Shown here one piece after another: positions 23,664 through 31,901 of a stretch of 64,000 nucleotides of DNA; position 1 is the stretch's first letter; the number at the start of each line of letters is the position of its first letter. The notes under the pieces are model-generated. The model saw only the letters and a program-made list of their open reading frames with translations. It had not been told where the DNA came from and did no database searches. Made by a program: the position numbers and the translations under genes. Origin of the DNA: Muriicola sp041358175 (GTDB lineage Bacteria; Bacteroidota; Bacteroidia; Flavobacteriales; Flavobacteriaceae); NCBI RefSeq assembly GCF_041358175.1, contig NZ_JBGKBE010000001.1, positions 248,001 through 312,000 on the forward strand, in the 5' to 3' direction.

Positions 23664-25331
23664 TTAGTCCCTGTCCAGGGAGAAATCACTATGTTTTTTC
23701 AATTCATTATTGAGTGAATCCCTCCATTCAACTACTGTTTTCTCATCTGCTTTGAGAAGTATTTGTAATTCCCCCGACACTGCTTCCATGTACTTCCTTA
23801 CACTGTGAATGTCAAAATACAGCCTCCCTGTTCTCCTGATAAAAAAATCGAGTGGCGATTGTACCATTTCATACTTCACCCCAAACTGAAGCTCAGAAAG
23901 AATGAGACGCTCGGTATTCTCCTCCTCTTTTCGCTTTTTGTAGAAATCCAGGATCATCTCAGTTTGAACGCCGTAGTTGGTTACAAGATACCAGGCATCG
24001 TACTTGCTAAAACCATCAGGTTTTAACCTTGAATAAACTTCCTCAATATATTTTTTTACGTGTTTGAACTTTTTAAAGTCACTCCCGCACAAGGCAATGG
24101 AATCCGTAGTACACTCCTTTAATTTTGTCCCGTTATTTTCCTCTATTCTTTTAACAATTCGATTTACAACACGTTCAGCCATTTTCCGATATCCCGTAAG
24201 TTTCCCTCCGGCGATACTAATGAGTCCGGTATCTGAAGTAAATATTTCATCCTTTCGGGAAAGCTCCGATGCCGATTTCCCTTCTTCGTGGATCAGGGGG
24301 CGTAAACCTGCCCAGGAAGATTCAATATCCTCCATTCCCAATTCGATATCCGGAAACATATTATTCACGGCAGCGATCAGGTAGATGGCATCAGCCAAAT
24401 CAGTCTCCACTTTGTCCTTATCCGAATTGTAATTGGTATCTGTGGTTCCCACATAGGTCACTTTCCCCCTGGGGATGGCAAAGATCATTCGCCCATCGGG
24501 AACGTCAAAATAAACCGACTGCTTCACGGGGAGCTTTTCATGCGGAAACACCAGATGAACCCCTTTGGTAAGATGTAGTCGTTTCCCTTTTTTTGAGTGG
24601 TTAATACTCCTCAGCTCATCCACCCAGGGACCGGCAGCATTGATGATGTGATCCGCTTTTATATCATGAGTATCCCCACTCAGAAGGTCTTTAAATTTAA
24701 CTCCCTGCACCTTTTCATCCTTGTAAATGAAGTCGGTAACCTCAGCATAGTTAAGTGCTTTGGCACCGTATTGCAGGCTGGTTTTAATATTTTCCAGGGT
24801 GAGTCGGGCATCATCAGTCCTGTATTCTGCATAGTATCCCGCACCTTTTACTATTTTCTTAGGCAGGAGGGGTTCAAGGGCCATCGCTTCTTTTTTCTCC
24901 AACATCTTTCTTTTGTCATCCCCACTTACCTGTGCCAGGATATCATATACCTTCAAGCCTACAGAAGTAAGCCATTTCCCATAGGAACCACCTTCTATAA
25001 GGGGTAACAACATCTTTTCGGGCAAGACCAGGTGGGGCGCAAGTTTATGGACTATAGCTCGTTCTGAACCCACTTCCTTCACCAACCAGAAATCAAATTG
25101 TTTCAGATATCGAAGTCCGCCGTGAATTAGTTTTGTCGATTTACTACTCGTGCCTGATGCAAAATCGCCTTTTTCCAGAAGGAGCACCTTTAGGCCTCTG
25201 GAGGCTGCATCTAATGCTATTCCACCCCCTGTAATTCCCCCTCCAATTACGACCAGATCAAAATTAGTTTCGACTATTTCCCGGGTGACCGACTGTCTTT
25301 TAAGGTTGGAGAAAGAAATTGGTTCTTTCAT
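23664..25331 (-). CDS. glpD: FAD-dependent glycerol-3-phosphate dehydrogenase
   Basis: The 555-residue flavoprotein has the N-terminal FAD fold FDLVVIGGGITGGGIALDAA (G30-G37) and LIHGGLRYL; SWAGLRPLI and IAGGKLTGYRKMAE lie in the substrate domain, and a helical C-terminal domain from about 400 completes the GlpD layout. It oxidises glycerol-3-phosphate to dihydroxyacetone phosphate at the inner membrane and passes electrons to quinone. GlpK and GlpF are not in the window. It converges with gpsA, with 9 bases between stops. No exact -7 element is seen upstream. Confidence 0.93.
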   Translation of the reverse strand: MKEPISFSNLKRQSVTREIVETNFDLVVIGGGITGGGIALDAASRGLKVLLLEKGDFASGTSSKSTKLIHGGLRYLKQFDFWLVKEVGSERAIVHKLAPHLVLPEKMLLPLIEGGSYGKWLTSVGLKVYDILAQVSGDDKRKMLEKKEAMALEPLLPKKIVKGAGYYAEYRTDDARLTLENIKTSLQYGAKALNYAEVTDFIYKDEKVQGVKFKDLLSGDTHDIKADHIINAAGPWVDELRSINHSKKGKRLHLTKGVHLVFPHEKLPVKQSVYFDVPDGRMIFAIPRGKVTYVGTTDTNYNSDKDKVETDLADAIYLIAAVNNMFPDIELGMEDIESSWAGLRPLIHEEGKSASELSRKDEIFTSDTGLISIAGGKLTGYRKMAERVVNRIVKRIEENNGTKLKECTTDSIALCGSDFKKFKHVKKYIEEVYSRLKPDGFSKYDAWYLVTNYGVQTEMILDFYKKRKEEENTERLILSELQFGVKYEMVQSPLDFFIRRTGRLYFDIHSVRKYMEAVSGELQILLKADEKTVVEWRDSLNNELKKHSDFSLDRD

Positions 25332-25413
25332 AAAAAATCGTTTTGATGGTTTGTCTGATATATTATTTTGCCCCGATAGTGTAAAATAACTCTGATAATA
25401 CTTATGCTATCCC

Positions 25414-25728
25414 TCAATCAGGACGTTGAAAGTTGTATTCTCGTTCTATTCTGCATATGCGAAGGTGGTACCATTGATACCATTTTTCACGGCCGAGTCT
25501 TTGTGCCTCCAGATGGTCGGCATTATTTTTCCATTGGGTTATCGCTTCCAAACTTTCCCAGTAACTCACACTAATACCTATATCGCTCCTCGCGGTTTCA
25601 AAACCCAGAAATCCCGGTTGAGATGCAGCCAGGGTTTCCATCCTACTTGCCATTTCTTTATACCCATGGTCACCTTCAGTTCGTTGGGTAGTAAAGATGA
25701 CGGCATAATACGGACGAAAATTGTTCAT
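25414..25728 (-). CDS. antibiotic biosynthesis monooxygenase (ABM) domain protein
   Basis: The 104-residue ferredoxin-like protein contains YYAVIFTTQRT at the start, a central MASRMETLAASQPGFLGFE and ISVSYWESLEAITQWKNNADH, a standard single-domain ABM pattern. ABM proteins include cofactor-free monooxygenases and heme-degrading enzymes; no heme-binding signature is clear. Its ATG overlaps the TGA of the 118-residue gene upstream (ATGA at 25725-25728), so the two are translationally coupled. Confidence 0.85.
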   Translation of the reverse strand: MNNFRPYYAVIFTTQRTEGDHGYKEMASRMETLAASQPGFLGFETARSDIGISVSYWESLEAITQWKNNADHLEAQRLGREKWYQWYHLRICRIEREYNFQRPD

Positions 25729-26081
25729 GGCATGTATTCTTTCTCAAGAAAGTATCCGACAATGGCTTCTTTCATTAAAATGGCCTGCTCTCCGGCCTTC
25801 AGTGGAGGCAATTCTTCCTTCACCTTATAATGCGGCCATCCTTCTTCGTCGAAATATTCAAATTCGTAATATCCATAGGGCTCAAGCAATCTGCAAATAG
25901 CGATATGCATCAGGTTAACCTTTTCGTCTTTTTTAAACGACCGGTGGTATTGCCCTAATTCCTGCACTCCCACCAGATAGATAATTGCATCGAGTTCTAG
26001 AGGGTCGTTATCTGAAAACTGAGAAGAGAGCTTTGCCACTAACAGATCCCATTGTTCTTTTAATACCTGATCTCTTGCCAT
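25725..26081 (-). CDS. conserved hypothetical protein coupled to the ABM gene
   Basis: This 118-residue soluble acidic protein contains DPLELDAIIYLVGVQELGQ, then KDEKVNLMHIAICRLLEPYG and a C-terminal KAGEQAILMKEAIVGYFLEK. I do not know a function; the pattern is of a small helical protein. It starts the two-gene unit with the ABM protein. Two exact -7 elements occur upstream on this strand (26089-26096 and 26129-26136); the nearer one would yield an almost leaderless transcript. Confidence 0.75.
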   Translation of the reverse strand: MARDQVLKEQWDLLVAKLSSQFSDNDPLELDAIIYLVGVQELGQYHRSFKKDEKVNLMHIAICRLLEPYGYYEFEYFDEEGWPHYKVKEELPPLKAGEQAILMKEAIVGYFLEKEYMP

Positions 26082-26088
26082 CTTTTTG

Positions 26089-26096
26089 CAAATTTA
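26089..26096 (-). promoter_or_regulatory. proximal TAnnTTTG element before the 118-residue gene
   Basis: The minus strand reads TAAATTTG, an exact match ending 7 bases before ATG 26081. If used, the transcript would begin at or next to the start codon. Confidence 0.4.
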
Positions 26097-26128
26097 TAAA
26101 GATTAAATCCCCCTTCTTTCTAAAAAAC

Positions 26129-26136
26129 CAAAGGTA
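26129..26136 (-). promoter_or_regulatory. distal TAnnTTTG element before the 118-residue gene
   Basis: The minus strand reads TACCTTTG, an exact match ending 47 bases before ATG 26081, with TTTG repeats further upstream. This is the more conventional position of the two candidates. Confidence 0.5.
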
Positions 26137-26149
26137 CAAATCAAAGTTC

Positions 26150-26157
26150 TATATTTG
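26150..26157 (+). promoter_or_regulatory. TAnnTTTG -7 element that decides the CvpA start
   Basis: TATATTTG, an exact match, ends 16 bases before GTG 26174. The open frame extends upstream to 25985, but all of that lies before this promoter, inside the divergent gene. Confidence 0.65.
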
Positions 26158-26173
26158 TACAAATCGGTTGTCC

Positions 26174-26683
26174 GTGAGTTTTATCGACATAGTACTGGGA
26201 CTTTTACTTCTTTACGGGTTGTTTAAAGGCGTAAAAAATGGTCTGGTGATAGAAATAGCCTCCATCCTGGCCTTAGTCGCAGGCTTATACGGAGCCATAC
26301 ACTTTTCATATATCGTAGGGAATTATCTCGCTTCTCATTGGGATTGGAACGAACGAACGATGAGCCTGGCCTCATTTATTATCACCTTTTTTATTATAGT
26401 GATAGCGGTAATTACTGCTGCCAAACTGCTTACTAAAATAGCTGAGTTCGCAATGCTGGGCTTGTTGAATAAAATTGCAGGAGGACTATTTGGTACACTT
26501 AAAGTAGCCATAATCCTGGGGGCTTTGTTAATCTTTCTGGAAAGTGTAAACAAAAATCTTAAGCTTGTCAACGAAGATACTAAGGCAGAATCCGTACTCT
26601 ACGAACCTATCAGGAACTTAGGCGAACTTGTATTCAGTGCGGTTATTAAAAACGATAGTGCTGATGTTGAAAACGCAGAGTAG
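26174..26683 (+). CDS. CvpA-family membrane protein
   Basis: From GTG 26174 the protein has 169 residues with four transmembrane segments. It begins SFIDIVLGLLLLYGLFKG(V)KNG, the CvpA signature, and continues with IASILALVAGLYGAIHFS, a third helix in SLASFIITFFIIVIAVITA and a fourth in GGLFGTLKVAIILGALLIF. The C-terminal tail is acidic and cytoplasmic. CvpA is needed for colicin V production in Escherichia coli and relatives are linked to envelope stress, but the molecular role is open. The promoter at 26150 fixes the start. Confidence 0.85.
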   Translation: MSFIDIVLGLLLLYGLFKGVKNGLVIEIASILALVAGLYGAIHFSYIVGNYLASHWDWNERTMSLASFIITFFIIVIAVITAAKLLTKIAEFAMLGLLNKIAGGLFGTLKVAIILGALLIFLESVNKNLKLVNEDTKAESVLYEPIRNLGELVFSAVIKNDSADVENAE

Positions 26684-26872
26684 ATAGGCTATGTCATTAA
26701 GCTCCTTAATTCCCGGGATGTAAAATTGATCAGAGGGTACAAAACGTGCATTTCATCGAATATTTTCAACATTTAAAGCTGTTTTTCAATCCTTTTTACT
26801 ATCATTACCAACCTCAATTTTTAATACGAGAACTCCCCACTTCTTCCCTACCTGCCTGCGAGGAACACTATA

Positions 26873-27349
26873 ATGAGAAGAAGTCTGCATGCCATCCTTT
26901 GGGCTATTTGCCTGTTTGTTACTGTTTCCTGTACCAAGGAGGCTACAGATGAATTGGTGATTCCCGTTGCGCTAAATGCAGTGGAAGTAGAACAGGAACT
27001 CCTCCAGATAGTCAATGAACACAGGATATCTCTTGGCTCAGAACCTCTCCAATTCAATGCCCTGGCATATGATTATGCCAATCTCCATAACGACTATATG
27101 ATTGCCAAAGGAACCATCAGTCATGATAACTTCAGTTCCAGAGCTTCGAAAATTGCAGCGGAAACCGATGCGAAGGAAATCGCGGAGAATGTAGCGATGG
27201 ATTATCCGGATGCAACCGAAGCCTTTCAGGGTTGGTTAGAAAGTCCGAACCACAAAGGCACCATGGAAGCCGATTATACAAATACAGCCATCAGTGTTAA
27301 AAGAAGTGCTGACGGAACCCTCTTTTATACACAGATCTTCTTTAAGTAA
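26873..27349 (+). CDS. CAP/SCP-domain lipoprotein
   Basis: The 158-residue precursor has an FVTVSC lipobox (C20), then a bacterial CAP domain: LLQIVNEHRISLGSEPLQFN, then YANLHNDYMIAKGTISHDNF, IAENVAMDYPDATEAFQGW and SPNHKGTMEADYTNTAISV. The conserved His of the fold appear as H71 or H83 (SHDNF) and H126 region (SPNHKG). Function of bacterial CAP proteins is mostly unknown. The 189-base gap upstream shows no exact -7 element and no other gene. Confidence 0.85.
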   Translation: MRRSLHAILWAICLFVTVSCTKEATDELVIPVALNAVEVEQELLQIVNEHRISLGSEPLQFNALAYDYANLHNDYMIAKGTISHDNFSSRASKIAAETDAKEIAENVAMDYPDATEAFQGWLESPNHKGTMEADYTNTAISVKRSADGTLFYTQIFFK

Positions 27350-27370
27350 AATTCAGTCCCTTACTTTTCG

Positions 27371-27378
27371 TATTTTTG
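27371..27378 (+). promoter_or_regulatory. TAnnTTTG -7 element of the 3-hydroxyanthranilate dioxygenase gene
   Basis: TATTTTTG, an exact match, ends 41 bases before ATG 27420. Confidence 0.6.
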
Positions 27379-27419
27379 AATGAAGACATAAGTCCTTTGT
27401 TCACACCTTAGTATTTAAT

Positions 27420-27965
27420 ATGGCCATATTACCTCCTTTCAACCTACATCAATGGATAGAAGAAAATCGTGATTCTCTAAAACCTCCTGTGGGGAACAAA
27501 AATCTGTATAAGGATGCTGATGATTATATCGTTATGATCGTAGCTGGGCCAAATGCCCGAAAGGATTATCACTATAACGAAACAGAAGAACTCTTTTATC
27601 AGTTAGAAGGGAATATTGAAGTTCACATTCAGGAAGATGGAGTGAAAAAGACGATGAAACTGGGCCCCGGAGACATGTATCTCCACCCTGCAAAAGTTCC
27701 GCACTCTCCTGAAAGACATTCAGGTTCTATAGGGCTTGTTATTGAAAGAAAACGAGCAGATCTCGGCGCTAAGGATGGCTTACTCTGGTATTGTGACAAC
27801 TGCAACAACAAATTATACGATGTCTATTTTACACTCGAGGATATTGAAAAGGACTTCTTAAAACACTTTGAACATTTTTACGGTTCAGAAACACTTCGCA
27901 GCTGTTCCAATTGTGGTACAGTTATGGATGTTGACCCAAGATTTATCGCTAATAATCAGGATTAA
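27420..27965 (+). CDS. 3-hydroxyanthranilate 3,4-dioxygenase
   Basis: This 181-residue cupin carries the iron ligands H51 and E57 (YHYNETEELFYQ) and H95 (KVPHSPERH), all in the order known for this enzyme. GPGDMYLHP forms the second cupin motif. Two CxxC pairs in the C-terminal extension (C125/C128 and C162/C165) build the rubredoxin-like second metal site of bacterial enzymes. It opens the ring of 3-hydroxyanthranilate in the kynurenine pathway, leading to quinolinate and NAD or to further degradation. Other kynurenine genes are not in the window, apart from a possible dehydrogenase downstream. Confidence 0.95.
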   Translation: MAILPPFNLHQWIEENRDSLKPPVGNKNLYKDADDYIVMIVAGPNARKDYHYNETEELFYQLEGNIEVHIQEDGVKKTMKLGPGDMYLHPAKVPHSPERHSGSIGLVIERKRADLGAKDGLLWYCDNCNNKLYDVYFTLEDIEKDFLKHFEHFYGSETLRSCSNCGTVMDVDPRFIANNQD

Positions 27966-27973
27966 AAAATAAT

Positions 27974-28336
27974 ATGAATCTGGCTGTCGATCTGCTTATT
28001 GGTTTTATTGCGCTACTCCACTTGTATTTTCTATGGCTCGAGATGTTTGCCTGGACAAGCAGGGCTCCCAGGGTATTTAAAGGTTTTCCAAAAGAGCTGT
28101 TCGAGCCGACGAAGACCATGGCAGCTAACCAGGGGTTGTACAACGGTTTTCTTGCAGCCGGACTGATATGGACCTTTTTTATCGGGGAATATCCATGGAA
28201 GCTATACATCTCCATTTTTTTCCTAAGTTGTGTACTGATTGCCGGTATTTTCGGGGCGATGACGGTGTCAAAAAAAATCTTTTTCGTTCAGGCCCTCCCG
28301 GCTTTAATCGCCCTGGTACTCGTCCATCTGAAGTAA
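27974..28336 (+). CDS. DUF1304 membrane protein
   Basis: The 120-residue protein has four transmembrane helices and the DUF1304 pattern: ALLHLYFLWLEMFAW near the start, then MAANQGLYNGFLAAGLIW and a C-terminal FVQALPALIALVLVHL. The LHLYFxxLEM motif with acidic and histidine residues in the first helix is the family hallmark. No function is established. It starts 8 bases after the dioxygenase stop and is likely in its operon. Confidence 0.88.
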   Translation: MNLAVDLLIGFIALLHLYFLWLEMFAWTSRAPRVFKGFPKELFEPTKTMAANQGLYNGFLAAGLIWTFFIGEYPWKLYISIFFLSCVLIAGIFGAMTVSKKIFFVQALPALIALVLVHLK

Positions 28337-28392
28337 TCCTTTATTTACTGCCAAGTGTATCCCGGGTAGCACTGCAAGACCTTAATTATTTG

Positions 28393-28400
28393 TAGCTTTG
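28393..28400 (+). promoter_or_regulatory. TAnnTTTG -7 element that decides the aldehyde dehydrogenase start
   Basis: TAGCTTTG, an exact match, ends 36 bases before ATG 28437. The alternative TTG start at 28398 lies inside the element and cannot be used from it. Confidence 0.65.
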
Positions 28401-28436
28401 CAGCCAAACGAACTTCACAAAACTAAACAGAATATT

Positions 28437-29990
28437 ATGGCAACGGCATTAGTTGACTCCGGCATACAGGACTCCTTAAAAGCATTAAAAATAAAAGAGC
28501 TTAACGACGGTACTTCAACCGGTTCGAAATTCTTTTCCTCAGGTGAAATTATCGAATCATATTCGCCCGTAGACGGATCCCTTATCGCCAGGGTCCGCAC
28601 AACCACAAAAGAAGATTATGAAGAGGTTATGAGTAAGGCAGGGAGTGCTTTTTTAGACTGGCGACTAAAACCGGCTCCGCAACGAGGCGAGATTGTTCGT
28701 CAGTTCGGACAGCGGCTTCGTGAACTGAAAGAACCACTGGGAAAACTTGTATCCTATGAAATGGGCAAGTCTTACCAGGAAGGCCTGGGTGAGGTCCAGG
28801 AAATGATCGATATCTGCGATTTTGCAGTGGGCCTTTCAAGACAGTTGCACGGACTAACCATGCACTCGGAAAGACCCGGACATCGTATGTACGAACAGTA
28901 CCACCCAATGGGGGTAGTGGGGATTATCTCTGCTTTTAATTTTCCAGTAGCTGTATGGGCCTGGAATACTGCCCTGGCATGGGTATGTGGTGATGTATGC
29001 GTGTGGAAACCTTCAGAAAAAACGCCATTATGTGGTATCGCCTGCCAGAATATTATTGCTGAAGTATTAAAAGAAAATAACCTGCCTGAAGGAATCTCCT
29101 GCCTGATAAACGGAGATTACAGGGTAGGCGAATACATGACACAGGATAAGCGTATTCCCCTGATTTCTGCAACGGGATCTATCCGAATGGGAAAAATAGT
29201 AGCCCAGGCTGTTGCTGCCAGACTCGGAAAATCCCTTTTGGAACTTGGAGGGAACAACGCCATAATTGTAACGCCCAATGCAGACATTAAAATGACGGTT
29301 ATAGGTGCTGTCTTCGGTGCGGTTGGGACTGCCGGTCAGCGGTGCACTTCTACCAGACGACTTATCGTTCACGAATCGGTTTACGACAAGGTAAAAGATG
29401 CCCTTACGGCCGCATACAGCCAGTTGCGGATCGGGAATCCTTTAGACGAATCTAATCACGTAGGCCCGTTAATCGACACAGATGCGGTAAAAAATTATCA
29501 GCATGCCCTGGAGCAGGTCGTGGCGCAGGGAGGAAAATTACTGGTAGAAGGTGGTGTGTTACAGGGAGAAGGATATGAGAGCGGCTGTTATGTTAAACCT
29601 GCCATTGCTGAAGCAAAAAACTCCTTTGATATTGTCCAGCACGAGACCTTTGCTCCCATTCTCTACCTCATCCCGTATTCCGGAGAAGCAGAAAATGCTA
29701 TCGCCCTGCAAAACGGAGTGGTACAGGGGCTGTCTTCAGCCATTATGACCAGTGATCTCAGGGAGGCTGAAAAATTTCTGTCAGCTTCGGGTAGTGATTG
29801 CGGGATTGCCAATGTCAATATCGGTACTTCAGGAGCTGAAATTGGAGGTGCGTTTGGCGGGGAGAAGGAAACCGGTGGAGGACGAGAATCAGGCTCTGAT
29901 GCGTGGAAGATCTATATGAGAAGGCAGACAAATACCATCAACTATACAAAAGAGCTTCCCCTGGCACAGGGAATTAAATTCGATCTGTAA
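28437..29990 (+). CDS. aldehyde dehydrogenase, ALDH7 (aminoadipate-semialdehyde dehydrogenase) type
   Basis: From ATG 28437 the protein has 517 residues. Catalytic residues are C303 (TAGQRCTSTRR), E269 (LLELGGNN) and N168 (SAFNFPVAV). The sequence follows the ALDH7/antiquitin branch, with LISATGSIRMGKIVA and the late GGAFGGEKETGGGRESGSD, which oxidise alpha-aminoadipate semialdehyde in lysine degradation. Its position after 3-hydroxyanthranilate dioxygenase might suggest an aminomuconate semialdehyde role, but the branch argues for lysine or a general aldehyde. It has its own promoter, so it need not be co-regulated with the dioxygenase. Confidence 0.93.
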   Translation: MATALVDSGIQDSLKALKIKELNDGTSTGSKFFSSGEIIESYSPVDGSLIARVRTTTKEDYEEVMSKAGSAFLDWRLKPAPQRGEIVRQFGQRLRELKEPLGKLVSYEMGKSYQEGLGEVQEMIDICDFAVGLSRQLHGLTMHSERPGHRMYEQYHPMGVVGIISAFNFPVAVWAWNTALAWVCGDVCVWKPSEKTPLCGIACQNIIAEVLKENNLPEGISCLINGDYRVGEYMTQDKRIPLISATGSIRMGKIVAQAVAARLGKSLLELGGNNAIIVTPNADIKMTVIGAVFGAVGTAGQRCTSTRRLIVHESVYDKVKDALTAAYSQLRIGNPLDESNHVGPLIDTDAVKNYQHALEQVVAQGGKLLVEGGVLQGEGYESGCYVKPAIAEAKNSFDIVQHETFAPILYLIPYSGEAENAIALQNGVVQGLSSAIMTSDLREAEKFLSASGSDCGIANVNIGTSGAEIGGAFGGEKETGGGRESGSDAWKIYMRRQTNTINYTKELPLAQGIKFDL

Positions 29991-30105
29991 ACAGATTACA
30001 CATTTCTTGTATTGAAATAGGGCCTCCTTACAGGATTGATCAGAGAGCCCCGGGATTAGCGTTTTTTTAATATCTTGTAAAGAGATTTACCTAACCATTA
30101 CATTC

Positions 30106-30198
30106 ATGTCTAAAAAAACCACGAATATTATAGGGTTTATCATCACCCTATTGGCCGGTATCTATTTCTTTGTGATGTATTGTAGTCAGTGTTCCTGA
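30106..30198 (+). CDS. 30-residue single-helix membrane peptide
   Basis: ATG 30106 to TGA 30196-30198 encodes a 30-residue product: a basic start MSKKTTN, one hydrophobic helix IIGFIITLLAGIYFFVMY and a Cys-rich end CSQCS. The organisation (positive N-terminus, single helix, short tail with CxxC) is that of a real small membrane protein. It lies in the 300-base gap between the aldehyde dehydrogenase and the HhH protein, where no other gene is seen. No exact -7 element is visible before it. Confidence 0.6.
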   Translation: MSKKTTNIIGFIITLLAGIYFFVMYCSQCS

Positions 30199-30291
30199 TA
30201 GTGAATCAGCACAGGACAAGAACACAACTTGGACTCTTTGTTCTGGGAGCGTTAAATCAAAATGATCTAAAAGCAAACTAAATCTTTCACT

Positions 30292-30816
30292 ATGGAGTTA
30301 GAATATATGGATATCTGGTGCTGGCTTATTCCCCTTAGTGTGGGGCTTATCTGCGGTTTTTTTGGCTATCTGATCGGTCGGGGATCAAACCCAAAGGTTG
30401 ATTATGAGTCTCAGATAAAAGAGTTGAGTCAGGAAAATGAAAAAGCTAAGAACGATCTCGCCAAATGTGAGCAGAAACTAGCTGCGGGGTCCTCCTTAAA
30501 TAATGGGGATTACACCGTATTTGACTCTGCTGAAGCAAAAAAATATATTGGAAAATCAGTTAAACTTGATGATCTTACACTAGTAGAAGGGATCGGGCCT
30601 AAGATCCGAAGCCTGTTTCACAATTATGATATTAAAACCTGGAAGGCCCTGGCTGAAACTTCAGTTGCTAAGTGCCAGGAAGTACTCGATTCGGGAGGAG
30701 ATCGCTACAAAGTTCACGATCCTGCCTCCTGGCCTATGCAGGCAAAAATGGCTTCAGAAGGAAAATGGAAAGAACTTGCAAGATGGCAGGAGGAACACAA
30801 ACACGGAAAGTTATAA
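30292..30816 (+). CDS. membrane-anchored helix-hairpin-helix protein
   Basis: The 174-residue protein has one transmembrane helix (about 8-28, ending GRGS), a coiled-coil segment (about 38-65, SQIKELSQENEKAKNDLAK) and a C-terminal helix-hairpin-helix domain of the 'predicted flap endonuclease-1-like' group (LTLVEGIGPKIRSLF, GIGPKI at 100-105). An alternative start is M6. HhH domains bind DNA or protein; being tied to the membrane makes a DNA-tethering or stress role conceivable, but this is inference. The C-terminus ends in a basic HKHGKL. Confidence 0.82.
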   Translation: MELEYMDIWCWLIPLSVGLICGFFGYLIGRGSNPKVDYESQIKELSQENEKAKNDLAKCEQKLAAGSSLNNGDYTVFDSAEAKKYIGKSVKLDDLTLVEGIGPKIRSLFHNYDIKTWKALAETSVAKCQEVLDSGGDRYKVHDPASWPMQAKMASEGKWKELARWQEEHKHGKL

Positions 30817-30844
30817 GTGAATTAAAATTACCCCTCGCCCATTT

Positions 30845-31834
30845 TCAGATAACGCCATTGGCCTGAACCCAACTAAATCGATACTGGTCTTCAGGAAACT
30901 TCATTCGTTCGGAAATTCGATGCAGGCGATCAGGGAGTTTCATTAAATAATCCCTTGCTTTTTCAGCCTCCTCATTCAGGCCTCTCAGGGTTCCCAATTC
31001 CCAGTAAGTATTTAACTTTTTCAGGATCTCAATATAATCCTGTGCCGTATAAACCCCCAGTCTTTGTGCACAATTTGAAAAATTTTCGAAGGCGGCGCCT
31101 ATCGCACCCCCGGATTCCCGCAGAAAATGGGCAGGCATTACGATCTTGTGCTTCATCATATCTGCAAAAGCGAGGATCATGCCGTTGGGATCATGTCCCA
31201 GAATGGTCTTTACAAACTCGCGATATGCAAGGTGATGTCTCATTTCATCCCCTGCTATAATAGAACACATTTTACCCAACAGTAAATTTCCCTTTTTCTT
31301 GGCCATCTGACCTACTCGCTTATGAGAAATATTGGTTGCTAATTCCTGAAAAGTAGTATAAATAAAATTCTTGTAAGGATCCCGGTCTGTACCTATGTCG
31401 AATCCATCCGTGATCAGATATTGGGTAGAGATTTCAACCTGCCGCATGTTTACCCTTCCTGAAAGGTATAAGTACTTATTCAGTACATCTCCGTGCCTGT
31501 TTTCCTCTGCAGTCCATGCCCTGACCCATCTCGACCAGCCGTTGTTTTCTTTAGCATGTTGATTAATGCCTTCCACATCCATCAGCCAGGATTCATAAGT
31601 GGGCAGAGCCTCTTCCGTAATTGTATCTGCTACCAGAGTTACCCAGAAATCATATCCGAGTTCTTTTGCTTCTTCACGGATTTGTTCTACAGCATCGAAG
31701 AACCCATCCGACTGGGAATCCGGCAGGAAGTCTGAAGGCTGCCAAATTTCATCCGGAGGTATGAGAAAAGAATCCATAAAGCCTGATACTTGTGGCTCGA
31801 TCGCATCCATCACTTCTAACCGAATATTCTTCAT
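30845..31834 (-). CDS. acyl-ACP desaturase (soluble, di-iron)
   Basis: This 329-residue soluble ferritin-like protein carries the two di-iron motifs of plant-type stearoyl-ACP desaturases: AEENRHGDVL (E110/E111, H114) and GDEMRHH (E197, H200), plus E74/E75 in TEEALPTYE and E164 in TTFQELATN. It introduces a double bond into an acyl chain bound to acyl carrier protein, using reduced ferredoxin and oxygen. Soluble desaturases of this sort also occur in mycobacteria and Bacteroidota. It converges with the HhH gene, with 28 bases between stops. Confidence 0.93.
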   Translation of the reverse strand: MKNIRLEVMDAIEPQVSGFMDSFLIPPDEIWQPSDFLPDSQSDGFFDAVEQIREEAKELGYDFWVTLVADTITEEALPTYESWLMDVEGINQHAKENNGWSRWVRAWTAEENRHGDVLNKYLYLSGRVNMRQVEISTQYLITDGFDIGTDRDPYKNFIYTTFQELATNISHKRVGQMAKKKGNLLLGKMCSIIAGDEMRHHLAYREFVKTILGHDPNGMILAFADMMKHKIVMPAHFLRESGGAIGAAFENFSNCAQRLGVYTAQDYIEILKKLNTYWELGTLRGLNEEAEKARDYLMKLPDRLHRISERMKFPEDQYRFSWVQANGVI

Positions 31835-31901
31835 TTTTTGCGTCTTTTAAACAAAGTACGACAAATAAATATGGAAACTCTATTAAAGGATTACCAAAAA
31901 A

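Noticed and set aside
26746..26952. 68-codon plus-strand frame before and over the CAP-domain start
   Set aside because: It overlaps the CAP lipoprotein in another frame and its content (many Tyr, His, Pro) looks non-coding.
27420..29990. A complete tryptophan degradation operon
   Set aside because: Only the dioxygenase step is certain, and the dehydrogenase belongs to the ALDH7 branch and has its own promoter.
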